This document shows positions 24,690-34,232 of a stretch of DNA of 64,000 nucleotides, piece by piece (the stretch's first letter is position 1; each line of letters starts with the position of its first letter). Position numbers and translations under genes: made by a program. Source of the stretch: Sphingobacteriales bacterium 46-32 (lineage in GTDB: Bacteria; Bacteroidota; Bacteroidia; Chitinophagales; Chitinophagaceae); contig MKTY01000020.1 of assembly GCA_001898485.1 (NCBI GenBank), positions 1,571,203 to 1,635,202 of the forward strand, read 5' to 3'. The notes under the pieces were generated by a model. The model did no database searches and was not told the origin of the DNA. It was given only the letters and a program-made list of their open reading frames with translations.

Positions 24690-25442
24690 GTGGATTTTCT
24701 AACTAACCTTTTCAAAAAGCACGAGGGCTCCAGCTTCCGTAATGAGCTCAAAAATATCCTGGGATTTCAACCCAAAAATATCTCGCTGTATCGGACTGCA
24801 CTTACCCATCGCTCCGTAAGAGAAGGGGCCGATGAGAATAATGAGCGGCTCGAATACCTGGGCGATGCCGTGCTGAGCGCATTGATAGCAGATTACCTGT
24901 TCAAGCGCTACCCCTACCGCGAAGAAGGCTTTTTGACCGAAATGCGCAGCAAAATGGTTAACCGCCAGCAACTAAATGATATTGCGGTACGCATGGGCCT
25001 TAAAAAGATCACCCTTTATAATAAAATGGACAGCTCACTTAAAGTAAGCCAGATATTCGGAAATACACTGGAAGCACTTGTGGGAGCTATTTATCTCGAT
25101 AGCGGCTACAAAAAGACATCAAAGTGGGTGCTTAAGAGTATCATTCAGCCCCATATGTTTATGGACGATCTGGAGATTCTTGAGATCAATCATAAGAATA
25201 AACTTTATGGCTGGGCCAACAAGAATGGTAAAGTACTGGAGTTTGAAACGCTCAATGAGAAACTTGAAAATGGCCGCCGACTGTTTACCATTGCAGCAGT
25301 AATTGATGGCAAAACCATTGCCGAAGGCCGGGCATTCAACAAAAAAGACGCTTCGCAGATTGCCGCCCAGGTGGCTGTCGAAAAACTCGGCATTACCAAC
25401 GCCGATACACAGGTTGTATTCGACAACAATTCTGATAAATAA
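24690..25442 (+). CDS. rnc: Ribonuclease III
   Basis: A 250-residue endonuclease cutting double-stranded RNA, needed for rRNA maturation. The signature NERLEYLGDAVLSALIAD (about 51-68) and the second acidic cluster LEALVGAIYLDSGY are intact. A C-terminal dsRNA-binding domain (about 170-240) ends in ASQIAAQVAVEKLGI. No ATG is available near the N-terminus. I take GTG 24690 (VDFLTNLFKK) as start; TTG 24681 is an alternative. It is converging with the epimerase gene with a single base between stops. Confidence 0.95.
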   Translation: MDFLTNLFKKHEGSSFRNELKNILGFQPKNISLYRTALTHRSVREGADENNERLEYLGDAVLSALIADYLFKRYPYREEGFLTEMRSKMVNRQQLNDIAVRMGLKKITLYNKMDSSLKVSQIFGNTLEALVGAIYLDSGYKKTSKWVLKSIIQPHMFMDDLEILEINHKNKLYGWANKNGKVLEFETLNEKLENGRRLFTIAAVIDGKTIAEGRAFNKKDASQIAAQVAVEKLGITNADTQVVFDNNSDK

Positions 25443-25443
25443 G

Positions 25444-25863
25444 TTATTGCGGCAACTCAGCAGATGGCCGCTCCATGCAGAGCTCAATCAGCACACCATT
25501 GGTGTGGCGCGGATGCAGAAAACATACCCATTTATTATCTGCCCCTTCTTTAGGCGTCTCATTTAAAAAAATCATACCTGCCGCCTTTAATCTCGCCACT
25601 TCTGCATAGATGTCTTTTACAGCAAAGGCAATATGATGAATGCCTTCCCCTTTTTTTTCTAAAAAACGGGCAATGACACCTTCGGAATCTGTACTTTCCA
25701 GTAATTCAATTTTTGACTCTCCTGTTTTAAAAAAAGCAGTTTTTACTTTTTCACCAGCAACCTCTTCTGTTTTATAACAGGATGTATGCAGCAGTTGCTC
25801 AAACAAGGGTATAGAGACAGACAGATCTCTGACAGCAATGCCGATATGTTCAATTTTTTCCAT
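25444..25863 (-). CDS. mce: Methylmalonyl-CoA epimerase
   Basis: A 139-residue glyoxalase-fold enzyme that interconverts the (R) and (S) forms of methylmalonyl-CoA in the propionate/succinate pathway. The metal-ligand pattern is visible: IEHIGIAVRDL at the start, KIELLES, IHHIAFAVKDI and VLIELCM at the end. The start ATG at 25863 (MEKIEH) is chosen over an upstream in-frame ATG at 25896, since homologues begin at MEKIEHIGIA. It is divergent from the cysteine desulfurase gene. Confidence 0.93.
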   Translation of the reverse strand: MEKIEHIGIAVRDLSVSIPLFEQLLHTSCYKTEEVAGEKVKTAFFKTGESKIELLESTDSEGVIARFLEKKGEGIHHIAFAVKDIYAEVARLKAAGMIFLNETPKEGADNKWVCFLHPRHTNGVLIELCMERPSAELPQ

Positions 25864-25948
25864 ATTAGTACCGGCGCAGGTAAACGCCTTCAGCAAAATA
25901 GAACCTTTTGGGTAATTTAGCGTTCAGCTTTTGTACAAATATCGCAGT

Positions 25949-27133
25949 ATGCTGCAGGTGCCTGTATATCTTGATCATAATGCCACTACCCCCTGCCATC
26001 CACAGGTGGTGGAGCGCATGCTGCCTTTTTTCAGTAAGTGGTTTGGCAATGCAGCCAGTCATACGCACTCATTTGGCTGGCAGGCACGCGAAGCCGTTGA
26101 CATAGCCAGAGAGCAGGTGGCTGCACTGCTGGGTTCGCATGAGCAGGAGATCATTTTTACATCTGGTGCTACAGAGGCCGTTAACCTTGCTATTAAAGGC
26201 GTATATGAACGGTATGCCGGCAAAGGCAATCATATCATTACCTGTGTTACCGAACACCATGCCGTACTGGATACCTGCGCCCATCTGGAAAAAAGAGGAG
26301 CCCGTGTTACTTACCTGCCGGTAGATGAAAATGGCCTGGTAGACATGCAGGCAATGCAACAGGCCATCGGCAACGACACAATCCTGATATGTATCATGGC
26401 GGCCAATAACGAAATCGGCACCCTGCAGCCGGTACGTGAAATAGGGGCGCTGGCCCGCTCAAAAGGAGTACTGTTTTTTACCGATGCTTCACAGGCAACA
26501 GGAAAAATATCTCTGCATGTAGAAAACGATCATATCGATCTGCTGGCACTCAGTGCCCATAAATTTTATGGTCCAAAAGGGGTGGGTGCCCTGTATGTGC
26601 GGAGGCGGGGGCCGCGTGTCAGCCTCACAGCCCAGATAGATGGAGGCGGCCATGAACGTGGTATGAGAAGCGGCACACTAAATGTACCCGGTATTGTGGG
26701 GCTTGGAGAGGCCAGTAGTCTTGTGGCACGCAACCGCGAAGCAGAGATGGCCCGCCTGCAACCCTTGCGCGATCAGCTGGAACAGGCCTTACTGACCATG
26801 GGAGGCTGCACGGTGAACGGTCATCCGCAACAGCGTCTGCCCCATATGACTAATATCTCCATTGCCGGAGTGGATGGAAATGCACTGCTTACACGACTGG
26901 CCCGGCATATGGCACTTTCGTCAGGATCGGCCTGTACTTCCGCCACACCCGAACCCTCTTATGTACTGAAAGCAATAGGACGCTCTGATGAACTGGCACA
27001 CAGTTCTTTACGCATGGCTCTGGGTTACTCTACCACACCCGAAGAGATCAATTTCGCCATTGCCCGGATTACCGAAGCGGTAGCGGAATTGAGGCCAGGA
27101 TCGTTGGCTGCCAATAGAGGCAATGATACCTGA
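25949..27133 (+). CDS. iscS: Cysteine desulfurase (IscS/NifS family)
   Basis: A 394-residue PLP enzyme that takes sulfur from cysteine for Fe-S cluster assembly. The N-terminus (VYLDHNATTP) is diagnostic. The PLP lysine is Lys205 in ALSAHKFYGPKG and the persulfide cysteine is Cys329 in SSGSACTSATPEPS. It starts at ATG 25949; a TTG 18 bp upstream is less likely. It is followed 63 bp later by an A-type carrier with its own TAnnTTTG element. IscU is not adjacent, so this may be a stand-alone pair. Confidence 0.93.
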   Translation: MLQVPVYLDHNATTPCHPQVVERMLPFFSKWFGNAASHTHSFGWQAREAVDIAREQVAALLGSHEQEIIFTSGATEAVNLAIKGVYERYAGKGNHIITCVTEHHAVLDTCAHLEKRGARVTYLPVDENGLVDMQAMQQAIGNDTILICIMAANNEIGTLQPVREIGALARSKGVLFFTDASQATGKISLHVENDHIDLLALSAHKFYGPKGVGALYVRRRGPRVSLTAQIDGGGHERGMRSGTLNVPGIVGLGEASSLVARNREAEMARLQPLRDQLEQALLTMGGCTVNGHPQQRLPHMTNISIAGVDGNALLTRLARHMALSSGSACTSATPEPSYVLKAIGRSDELAHSSLRMALGYSTTPEEINFAIARITEAVAELRPGSLAANRGNDT

Positions 27134-27150
27134 GAAAGCCGAAAAGAAAC

Positions 27151-27158
27151 TAATTTTG
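27151..27158 (+). promoter_or_regulatory. -7 promoter element of the A-type carrier gene
   Basis: TAATTTTG matches TAnnTTTG, 38 bp before the start codon, so the carrier can be expressed apart from iscS. Confidence 0.5.
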
Positions 27159-27196
27159 CAAACATTCCGGCACGGCCGGCGTTAATACAGATATAT

Positions 27197-27553
27197 ATGA
27201 TGGATTTTACAGTCGATAACGGAATATATGTAAGCGAAAAGGCCCGGGAAAAGGTCTATGAACTTATGAAAGAGCAGGGTTATGGAGATGATCCGGCTTA
27301 TTTTCTGCGCGTAAGTGTGGTAGGTGGCGGCTGCTCCGGTCTTAGTTATAAAATGGACTTTGATAAGGAGCAAAAGCCCTCTGATCAGGTATTTGAGCAC
27401 AATGGTCTTAAAGTGGTCACGGATCTTAAAAGCCTGCTCTATCTTGTTAATACCACGCTCGAATACTCAGATGGCCTGAATGGCAAAGGCTTTTATTTTA
27501 ATAACCCCAATGCCAGCCGTACATGCGGATGTGGCGAAAGCTTTGCTGTGTAA
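27197..27553 (+). CDS. A-type iron-sulfur cluster carrier (IscA/SufA/ErpA family)
   Basis: A 118-residue protein that receives Fe-S clusters and passes them to apo-enzymes. The three conserved cysteines are present: Cys46 in GGGCSGLSY and Cys110/Cys112 in CGCGESF. The usual HesB-like core is full length. The start is the ATG at 27197 (MMDFTVDN), with the ATG at 27200 equally possible. It follows the cysteine desulfurase, with which it works. Confidence 0.94.
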   Translation: MMDFTVDNGIYVSEKAREKVYELMKEQGYGDDPAYFLRVSVVGGGCSGLSYKMDFDKEQKPSDQVFEHNGLKVVTDLKSLLYLVNTTLEYSDGLNGKGFYFNNPNASRTCGCGESFAV

Positions 27554-27582
27554 GCAATTGCTGACTCAATGAATAAAATAAA

Positions 27583-27607
27583 GAACCCCTGCATGACGCG
27601 GGGGTTC
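27583..27607. terminator. Bidirectional terminator between convergent genes
   Basis: GAACCCC (27583-27589) pairs with GGGGTTC (27601-27607). It lies between the A-type carrier and the convergent proline-rich gene. Confidence 0.75.
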
Positions 27608-27622
27608 GTTGTTTATATATGG

Positions 27623-28012
27623 CTATACTACTTTCGGAGGAGCTGGTGGCGGCGGAGGCGGCTGCTTTACCTTCGGCGGTTTGGGCGGCGGAGGTGGGGG
27701 CATGGCAGGTGCTTCGCCATATTTATCATTGAATGCTTTTTTCTCGGCCTCTTTAGACAGGTCATACCTTTCCTGTGTATTATCTTTTTTGATGACAATG
27801 GCCACCGTTTTCTGCCATCTTATCGCGCTTACAGATGGATTACGGGTAAAAAACGGGTCAGTATCTCTTACGATAACCGGCGGAGTAAATTTCGTTACAT
27901 CTGCTTTGGGAGGCGCGGGCGGCGGTGGTGGCGGAGGAGGGTCGTCTTTCTGTGCATTTACAGCCAGCGAAGCTGAAAGCAACAGACTTAGTATACCAAA
28001 CGTCTTTTTCAT
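27623..28012 (-). CDS. Proline-rich secreted protein with TonB-linker-like segment
   Basis: A 129-residue protein with a signal peptide (MKKTFGILSLLLSASLAVNAQ). It has a PPPPPPPPAPPK stretch, then ADVTKFTPPVIVRDTDPFF, a charged middle (NTQERYDLSKEAEKKAFNDKYG) and a second proline-rich tail (PPPPPPKPPKV). The KFTPP..VRD segment is like the linker of Bacteroidota TonB proteins, but there is no TonB membrane helix or C-terminal domain. It starts at 28012 with the signal peptide; the upstream open frame is not needed. It faces away from gldF, 132 bp distant. Function unknown; it is not a recognised family to me. Confidence 0.65.
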   Translation of the reverse strand: MKKTFGILSLLLSASLAVNAQKDDPPPPPPPPAPPKADVTKFTPPVIVRDTDPFFTRNPSVSAIRWQKTVAIVIKKDNTQERYDLSKEAEKKAFNDKYGEAPAMPPPPPPKPPKVKQPPPPPPAPPKVV

Positions 28013-28144
28013 AATGCATTTTAGCGTATAGATACCTGATGCGGCCGATTCCATAAGTTTCTGTAAAAAATATTTCTGTTGTGCAACCCTTAAGCCGCCT
28101 GATTTCTTAAGTGTGAACGCATTAGTGTATATTAGCACCCGTTT

Positions 28145-28864
28145 ATGTGGTCTGTTTGTAAAAAAGAACTCCGCCAGTTTTTCAGCAGTCTTACCGGCTA
28201 TATTGCCATCATCGTTTTCCTGTTGGTAAACGGGTTGATGCTATTTGTTTTCCAGGACAATATTCTGGACTTCGGGTATGCCACGCTGGACCGCTTTTTT
28301 GAGCTGGCTCCCTGGGTACTGCTTCTGCTGATACCTGCCATTACTATGCGCAGCATATCAGATGAGTTGCGCACCGGCACTTTTGAGATTTTGCAGACAC
28401 GTCCACTCAGTCGCTGGCAAATTGTAACCGGCAAATACCTGGGCAGCCTGATCGTGGTATTGATTGCACTGCTGCCTACTGTTATTTACTTTTTTTCCGT
28501 TCAATCGCTCTCTGCTGATGAAGGCATGGATACTGGTGCAACTATCGGTTCTTATATCGGATTGTTTTTCCTTGCAGCAGTATTTACCGCTATTGGTGTA
28601 TGTGCCAGCAGTTTTACCAGCAATGCGGTAGTCGCCTTTATTGTGAGCCTTATTGCCTGTGTATTGCTTTATTATGGCTTCCATGCGCTGAGTCTCCTCG
28701 CAGCCAGTGCCGGCGGCCTCGATTATTACCTTGAATTGCTGGGTATCGATTTTCATTACCGCAGCATCAGCCGGGGAGTTATCGATACACGCGATATCAT
28801 TTATTTCCTGAGTATAATACTACTCTTTTTACTGATCACTCACCGTAATCTGGTAAAGCGTTGA
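28145..28864 (+). CDS. gldF: Gliding-motility-type ABC transporter permease GldF
   Basis: A 239-residue inner-membrane protein with six predicted helices (about 18-38, 55-72, 100-120, 138-155, 160-185, 215-232). The cytosolic N-terminus MWSVCKKELRQFFSSLTGYI and the LRTGTFEILQTRPLSRWQIVTGKYLGS loop are typical of GldF and related ABC-2 permeases. It lies one base upstream of gldG, as in other Bacteroidota. The ATPase gldA is not in the window. In Flavobacterium it supports gliding; here it may serve that or a general transport role. Confidence 0.9.
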   Translation: MWSVCKKELRQFFSSLTGYIAIIVFLLVNGLMLFVFQDNILDFGYATLDRFFELAPWVLLLLIPAITMRSISDELRTGTFEILQTRPLSRWQIVTGKYLGSLIVVLIALLPTVIYFFSVQSLSADEGMDTGATIGSYIGLFFLAAVFTAIGVCASSFTSNAVVAFIVSLIACVLLYYGFHALSLLAASAGGLDYYLELLGIDFHYRSISRGVIDTRDIIYFLSIILLFLLITHRNLVKR

Positions 28865-28865
28865 T

Positions 28866-30590
28866 ATGAAAGCACTGGGAAAAATACTGGACGCTAAGGC
28901 CGGATGGCTGGTTCTGCTGGCACTGCTGGTGCTTATTAATTTCGCAGCCTCATTTGTACATACCCGTATTGATCTTACCGAAGAGAAAAGATATACATTA
29001 AGCAAACCTACACGTGAGCTGTTCGAAAACCTCGATGGCGAAGTAAAAATAGATGTGTTACTGAAAGGCCAGTTTCCGGCAGGATTCCGTAAGCTGGTAA
29101 ACAGTGTGGAAGAATTTCTGGATGAATGCCGTGATCTGGGACGGGGCAAAGTAAAAATAAGCTACAACGATCCGCTTGCCGGACTCGATGACTCCACAGC
29201 CAAATATACACTCGACTCCATCGCCTATTTCTATGGTATTTCTCCCTTTACCCTGCAGGCTCCCAGCAAGGTAGGAGATGAGTTGAAGCAAAAACTCGTA
29301 TTGCCTGGTGCCATCATACACTACGGCGATACCAGCATAGCGGTCAACTTCCTTAAAGGCATGCGTGCCTATGGCACTGAGCCGGAGCAAATGGCTGCCC
29401 TGTACAACGATGTAGAAGCTACGCTCGAGTATAAGTTTGCCAGCGCCGTGGAGAAAGTAACCACAAAGGAAAAACCACTGGTAGGGTATGCACTGGGTCA
29501 TGGCGAGGGTTGGGGATACAATGTAAATGATGCAGTCACTACCTTATTCAGCGAATACCGCTTTGATACTGTAAATATCAAAACAAGTCCGGTAATACCC
29601 GCTGCTTTTAATGCGCTGGTAATTCTGAAACCGACCATTCCGTTTACTGACGACGAAAAACTGAAGATCGATCAGTATATCATGCATGGAGGCAAAGTGT
29701 TCTGGATGATCGATAACATGTATGCCGAGTTTGACAGCCTGTACAAGTCGGGTGGTTTTACAGCGTACGATCGCGCACTTAATCTCGAAGATCAGCTGTT
29801 TAAATACGGGGCGCGCCTCAATCACAATCTGCTGCAGGATATGCAGTGTGATAAGTTGCCGCAGCTATCCGGCACTCAGGAGAGCGGGCAGCAGCGCCGC
29901 CTGGTAGACTGGCCTTTCTTTCCCATTCTGAATGGTACCAGTCATCCCATCAGCAAGAATCTGGATGGTGTAAGAGCCATGTTCCCCAATACACTCGACA
30001 CCATTGCCACACCGGGAATTAAAAAAACATTTTTGCTGCGTTCCTCACCCAATGCACGGGTATTGCCGGCACCGGCGATCATCGACTTTGAATATCTTAA
30101 CATAGCTCCCGACATCCGCCAGTTTACCGTGCGTGATACAGGGGTGGCTGTATTGCTGGAAGGTCGTTTTACCTCAGCCTACAAAAACCGCGTATCCGGC
30201 GCTCAGCGCGAAGCGTTGGCTGCTGCCGGACAGCCTTATCTCGATCAGGCCACTCAGCAAACACAAATGATAGTAGTGGCAGATGGCGACATTGCCATGA
30301 ACCAGTTTAGTCAGCTAAGCGGACCACTGGCCATGGGCGAAAACCTGTTTACTCACTATACCTATGCCAATAAGGAGTTTTATAATAACTCGCTGGAATA
30401 CCTGCTGAATCCTTCAGGCATTCTTGAAACCCGCGCCAAGAACTTTACCCTGCGCCTGCTCGATCCTGTTAAAACACGTGATCAGAAAACTTTCTGGCAG
30501 CTGATTAATATAGCTGTTCCCATCCTGCTGGTATTGCTGAGTGCAGTTGCCTACCAGGCCATTCGCAAACGCCAGTATACGCGTTCCTGA
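28866..30590 (+). CDS. gldG: Gliding-motility-type auxiliary protein GldG
   Basis: A 574-residue protein of the ABC_transp_aux/GldG family. It has one N-terminal helix (about 13-32, AGWLVLLALLVLINFAASF) and one near the C-terminus (about 545-565). A large periplasmic domain (about 35-540) lies between them. The segments RYTLSKPTRELFENLDGEVKI and LGHGEG match GldG proteins. It is translated one base after gldF, so coupling is likely. It forms the membrane part of the GldAFG transporter with gldF. Confidence 0.9.
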   Translation: MKALGKILDAKAGWLVLLALLVLINFAASFVHTRIDLTEEKRYTLSKPTRELFENLDGEVKIDVLLKGQFPAGFRKLVNSVEEFLDECRDLGRGKVKISYNDPLAGLDDSTAKYTLDSIAYFYGISPFTLQAPSKVGDELKQKLVLPGAIIHYGDTSIAVNFLKGMRAYGTEPEQMAALYNDVEATLEYKFASAVEKVTTKEKPLVGYALGHGEGWGYNVNDAVTTLFSEYRFDTVNIKTSPVIPAAFNALVILKPTIPFTDDEKLKIDQYIMHGGKVFWMIDNMYAEFDSLYKSGGFTAYDRALNLEDQLFKYGARLNHNLLQDMQCDKLPQLSGTQESGQQRRLVDWPFFPILNGTSHPISKNLDGVRAMFPNTLDTIATPGIKKTFLLRSSPNARVLPAPAIIDFEYLNIAPDIRQFTVRDTGVAVLLEGRFTSAYKNRVSGAQREALAAAGQPYLDQATQQTQMIVVADGDIAMNQFSQLSGPLAMGENLFTHYTYANKEFYNNSLEYLLNPSGILETRAKNFTLRLLDPVKTRDQKTFWQLINIAVPILLVLLSAVAYQAIRKRQYTRS

Positions 30591-30666
30591 TTCACATATA
30601 CAGGTTACTAAGTTTTATATGGGCAAAAGATAAACGGGCCTTTACCGGCAGTTGCCCCGGCTCCCT

Positions 30667-30674
30667 TATCTTTG
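30667..30674 (+). promoter_or_regulatory. -7 promoter element of the terC-murF-alr unit
   Basis: TATCTTTG matches TAnnTTTG, 16 bp before the ATG of terC, giving a short leader. Confidence 0.55.
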
Positions 30675-30690
30675 TACCTTATTCTCCCTC

Positions 30691-31668
30691 ATGACACCTG
30701 ATCAGATTACCTATCTCGTTTTCGGCATTGTGCTGTTGGTTGCCCTCGCGTTCGATCTGGGCCTGATGAGTAAAAAAAATCAAAAAGTAACTATCCGCCA
30801 GGCTCTGATGCAGACCTTTTTCTGGGTAGGTCTGGCACTGGCCTTTTTTGTATTCATGTGGCTCGAAAAAGGACAGACCCTGGCACTCGAATACCTGAGC
30901 GCCTATCTCATGGAGTGGAGCCTCAGCATTGATAATATCTTTGTATTCATTCTCATCTTTGCTTCGTTTGGAGTTAAGGAAAAACATTATGGCCGCGCCC
31001 TGCTCATCGGTATCCTGGCTGCCATTATATTCCGGATACTTTTTATCACCGTAGGTGTGGCGCTTGTCAATGAGTTTCACTGGATATTGTACATTTTTGG
31101 AGTCTTCCTGGTATATACCGGATACAAGATGTTTACGGCCAATCACGACGAAGAGTTTGACCCGCACGATACCAAGGTTTACCGCTTTCTGAAAAAAGTA
31201 CTGCCGCTGGTACCGCATGACGGTAACGGTAAATACTGGATCAGGGAAAATGGTAAGCGCAAGTATACTATCCTGTTTGTAGTGATCCTGATGCTGGCAG
31301 CCATCGACCTGGTATTTGCACTCGATTCCATACCTGCCGTAATGGGGATCTCACGTGATAAACTCGTGATCTACACCTCCAACATTTTCGCCGTATTGGG
31401 ATTACGGTCACTCTTTTTTCTGTTGCGTGGCGCGGTCAGCAAATTTGATTATCTGCAGCAGGGTATTGCTATCGTGCTGGTGTTTATTGGTATAAAAATG
31501 CTGGCCGAGCACTGGATAAATGACTGGGTTGACAAGCCCACGCAGGTATTTATTTCACTCGGTGTGATCCTGGTCTGCATTTCCGGATCTATTTTCTACT
31601 CCATTTTTATGAAAAAGAAAGGAGTGCCTCCCGATGCAGAAGAGACGGATGAAAAAAGTGTTTACTAA
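30691..31668 (+). CDS. TerC family integral membrane protein
   Basis: A 325-residue inner-membrane protein with about nine helices. The family signatures EWSLSIDNIFVF and DLVFALDSIPAVMGIS are both present, with the acidic residues thought to bind metal. TerC/Alx proteins are linked to manganese export, tellurite resistance or metalation of exported proteins. I start at 30691 after the TATCTTTG element; the frame is open upstream but would begin at a TTG before the promoter. It is 25 bp upstream of murF-alr and is probably in the same operon. Its cargo cannot be told from sequence. Confidence 0.9.
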   Translation: MTPDQITYLVFGIVLLVALAFDLGLMSKKNQKVTIRQALMQTFFWVGLALAFFVFMWLEKGQTLALEYLSAYLMEWSLSIDNIFVFILIFASFGVKEKHYGRALLIGILAAIIFRILFITVGVALVNEFHWILYIFGVFLVYTGYKMFTANHDEEFDPHDTKVYRFLKKVLPLVPHDGNGKYWIRENGKRKYTILFVVILMLAAIDLVFALDSIPAVMGISRDKLVIYTSNIFAVLGLRSLFFLLRGAVSKFDYLQQGIAIVLVFIGIKMLAEHWINDWVDKPTQVFISLGVILVCISGSIFYSIFMKKKGVPPDAEETDEKSVY

Positions 31669-31693
31669 TCACTGATAATATAAACGGTGAATT

Positions 31694-34165
31694 GTGCGGT
31701 ATACTACAGATCATATTGCCCGTATACTGGGTATTACCACAAGTCTTCCTGGGCATCCGGTAGACTACCTGCTGCTTGATAGCCGTAAGGTACAGGTACC
31801 GGGGCTGGCGCTCTTTTTTGCCCTGCATGGTCCGCGGCGCGATGGTCATCAATTCATTCCTGAATTATATAAAGCCGGTGTACGCAGTTTTGTCATTAGC
31901 CAGGCGATAGATAAAACTGCTTTTCCTGAAGCAGCTTTTATTGAGGTGACCGATGTGGTAACGGCATTGCAGCAACTCGCTGCTTACCACCGCAGCCGGT
32001 TTGATATTCCCGTCATCGGCATTACTGGCAGCAATGGTAAGACCATCGTAAAAGAATGGCTATACCAATGTCTGCAGCCGGATCATACAATAGTAAGAAG
32101 TCCTAAAAGTTATAATTCGCAGATTGGCGTGCCATTGAGTGTGTGGCAAATGGATACCTGGCACCAGCTGGGCATTTTTGAAGCCGGTATTTCAGAACCG
32201 GGTGAAATGGAGAAACTGGAGCCGGTAATCAGGCCCACACTGGGTGTACTCACCAATATTGGCGAAGCACATAGTGAAGGTTTTACCAGCCAGCAGCAAA
32301 AGCTGGAAGAAAAATTAAAACTCTTTACTCACTGCAGCATAGTGCTGGGTCGCGAAAAGGATCTGGCTGTCTATAAGGACAGTCTGAAAAACCAGGCCAA
32401 TGCGCCCGTTGTGCTCACCTGGGGCGATACAGCCCGGAGCGATTTGCAGGTCAAAGCGCGTGAACAAAGAAATGATCATACCTGGCTGCGGCTATGCACT
32501 GGTGCCCACGAAATGGAATATACTATTCCGTTTACAGACGAAGCATCGGTAGAAAATGCCATCACCAGCATTTTCGTTTTGCTGCAACTGGAAGTACCAC
32601 CCGCAATGATAGCGCAGCGGCTGCTGACACTGCAGCCGGTTGATATGCGTCTTGAGTTAAAGAAAGGCATTAACCAATGCACACTTATCAATGACAGCTA
32701 CAGTGCAGATATCAACTCACTTCAGATAGCGCTTAATTTCCTCGATCAGCAATCAGGCGGTACTCGCAAAACAGTCATTCTTTCTGATCTGTTGCAGAGT
32801 GCCCGCAGCGATGCCAACCTGTACGCAGATATTTTAGATTACCTGAAACAGCATAACGTATCGCGGCTGATTGGTATTGGCCCGCATATCACACGCGCGT
32901 TGCAGGATGCTACAGCACCGGGTATGCAGATCGGCCTGTTTGAAAGTACGCACGATTTTATACAGCAATTTCTTTCCACACAGCATAAGGAAGAAACTAT
33001 CCTGATCAAAGGAGCCCGTGTGTTTGGGTTTGAACAGATCGTTGCATTACTGGAGCAGAAGGTGCATCAGACAGTACTGGAAATAAATCTCAATGCGATA
33101 GCTCATAATGTGCGCGTATATCAGCGTCAGCTGAAACCATCTACGCGTATGATGGCTATGGTCAAAGCATTTGCTTATGGCAGTGGCGGCGCAGAGATAG
33201 CCGGAATTCTTCAGTATCATAAAGTGGATTATCTGGGAGTGGCTTATGCCGATGAAGGAGCTGAACTGCGGCGTTCGGGTATATTATTACCTATCATGGT
33301 CATGAATCCGGAGGAAACAGCTTTTGAATCAATCGTTGAGTATAATCTGGAACCAGATCTGTATTCGCCTACCATGCTGCAAGCGTTTGAAAAATTTCTG
33401 GATCATGAAGGGCGGCAGGACTACCCGGTGCATATAGAAATAGAAACCGGCATGAACCGGCTGGGCTTTGCCCTGTCTGATGTGCCTGCGCTGGCGGAAC
33501 GGTTGCAGCAAAGCAAAAGATTACGCGTACAATCTGTTTTTTCACACCTCGCTGCCAGCGAAGACCCGGCCCAGGATGCGTATACGTTGCAGCAGTTTGA
33601 ACGGTATCAGCAGGCGGTTGCCATTTTAACGGAGAAGATAGGCGCTGGATTTATCAGACATATATCCAACTCTGCAGCCATTTTCAGGCTGCCGCAGTTG
33701 CAACTGGATATGGTACGTCTGGGCATTGGACTGTATGGCATCGACAGTGCACAGGCGCATCAGGCGTGGTTGCATCCCGCAGCCGCACTCAAGACAACCA
33801 TTGCCCAGATAAAACAACTTTCGGCCGAAGAAACAGTCGGCTATAACCGCCGCGGGCGATTGCAGCAGCCTTCCACCATTGCCACCGTGCGTATAGGATA
33901 TGCCGATGGCTATTCGCGCCGTCTGGGGAATGGGGTGGGAAAAATGCTGGTAAATGGACAGCTTGCTCCGGTAATCGGGTCTATCTGTATGGATATGACC
34001 ATGGTGGACATTACCGGCATTGCGAATGTGCAGGAAGGTGATGAAGTGCTTGTATTCGGTCCCGGCCTTCCCATCCAGGATATGGCCGCCTGGGCAGGTA
34101 CCATTCCCTATGAGATCATGACCGGCATTTCGCAGCGTGTAAAACGAGTTTATTTCGAAGAATAG
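31694..34165 (+). CDS. murF-alr: Bifunctional MurF-alanine racemase fusion
   Basis: An 823-residue fused enzyme. Residues 1 to about 455 form MurF, which adds D-Ala-D-Ala to the UDP-MurNAc-tripeptide (P-loop GITGSNGKT at about 109-117, NDSYSADINS substrate loop). Residues about 458-823 form alanine racemase (PLP lysine 491 in VKAFAYGSG, catalytic tyrosine about 717 in VGYNRRG, IGYADGY loop). The fusion couples making D-Ala to adding D-Ala-D-Ala, and is a recurring Bacteroidota arrangement. The start is the GTG at 31694. Both halves look complete and active. It probably shares the terC promoter. Confidence 0.95.
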   Translation: MRYTTDHIARILGITTSLPGHPVDYLLLDSRKVQVPGLALFFALHGPRRDGHQFIPELYKAGVRSFVISQAIDKTAFPEAAFIEVTDVVTALQQLAAYHRSRFDIPVIGITGSNGKTIVKEWLYQCLQPDHTIVRSPKSYNSQIGVPLSVWQMDTWHQLGIFEAGISEPGEMEKLEPVIRPTLGVLTNIGEAHSEGFTSQQQKLEEKLKLFTHCSIVLGREKDLAVYKDSLKNQANAPVVLTWGDTARSDLQVKAREQRNDHTWLRLCTGAHEMEYTIPFTDEASVENAITSIFVLLQLEVPPAMIAQRLLTLQPVDMRLELKKGINQCTLINDSYSADINSLQIALNFLDQQSGGTRKTVILSDLLQSARSDANLYADILDYLKQHNVSRLIGIGPHITRALQDATAPGMQIGLFESTHDFIQQFLSTQHKEETILIKGARVFGFEQIVALLEQKVHQTVLEINLNAIAHNVRVYQRQLKPSTRMMAMVKAFAYGSGGAEIAGILQYHKVDYLGVAYADEGAELRRSGILLPIMVMNPEETAFESIVEYNLEPDLYSPTMLQAFEKFLDHEGRQDYPVHIEIETGMNRLGFALSDVPALAERLQQSKRLRVQSVFSHLAASEDPAQDAYTLQQFERYQQAVAILTEKIGAGFIRHISNSAAIFRLPQLQLDMVRLGIGLYGIDSAQAHQAWLHPAAALKTTIAQIKQLSAEETVGYNRRGRLQQPSTIATVRIGYADGYSRRLGNGVGKMLVNGQLAPVIGSICMDMTMVDITGIANVQEGDEVLVFGPGLPIQDMAAWAGTIPYEIMTGISQRVKRVYFEE

Positions 34166-34232
34166 AAAGGTCTAATGATTCGTTAAATCAACTGTAATTG
34201 CTTCCTGATCATGCTTTTCGGGCCTTTTGAGG

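Noticed and set aside
27640-27940. G-rich runs on the plus strand that could form G-quadruplexes
   Set aside because: They are the complement of proline codons in the polyproline gene; the coding explanation is enough.
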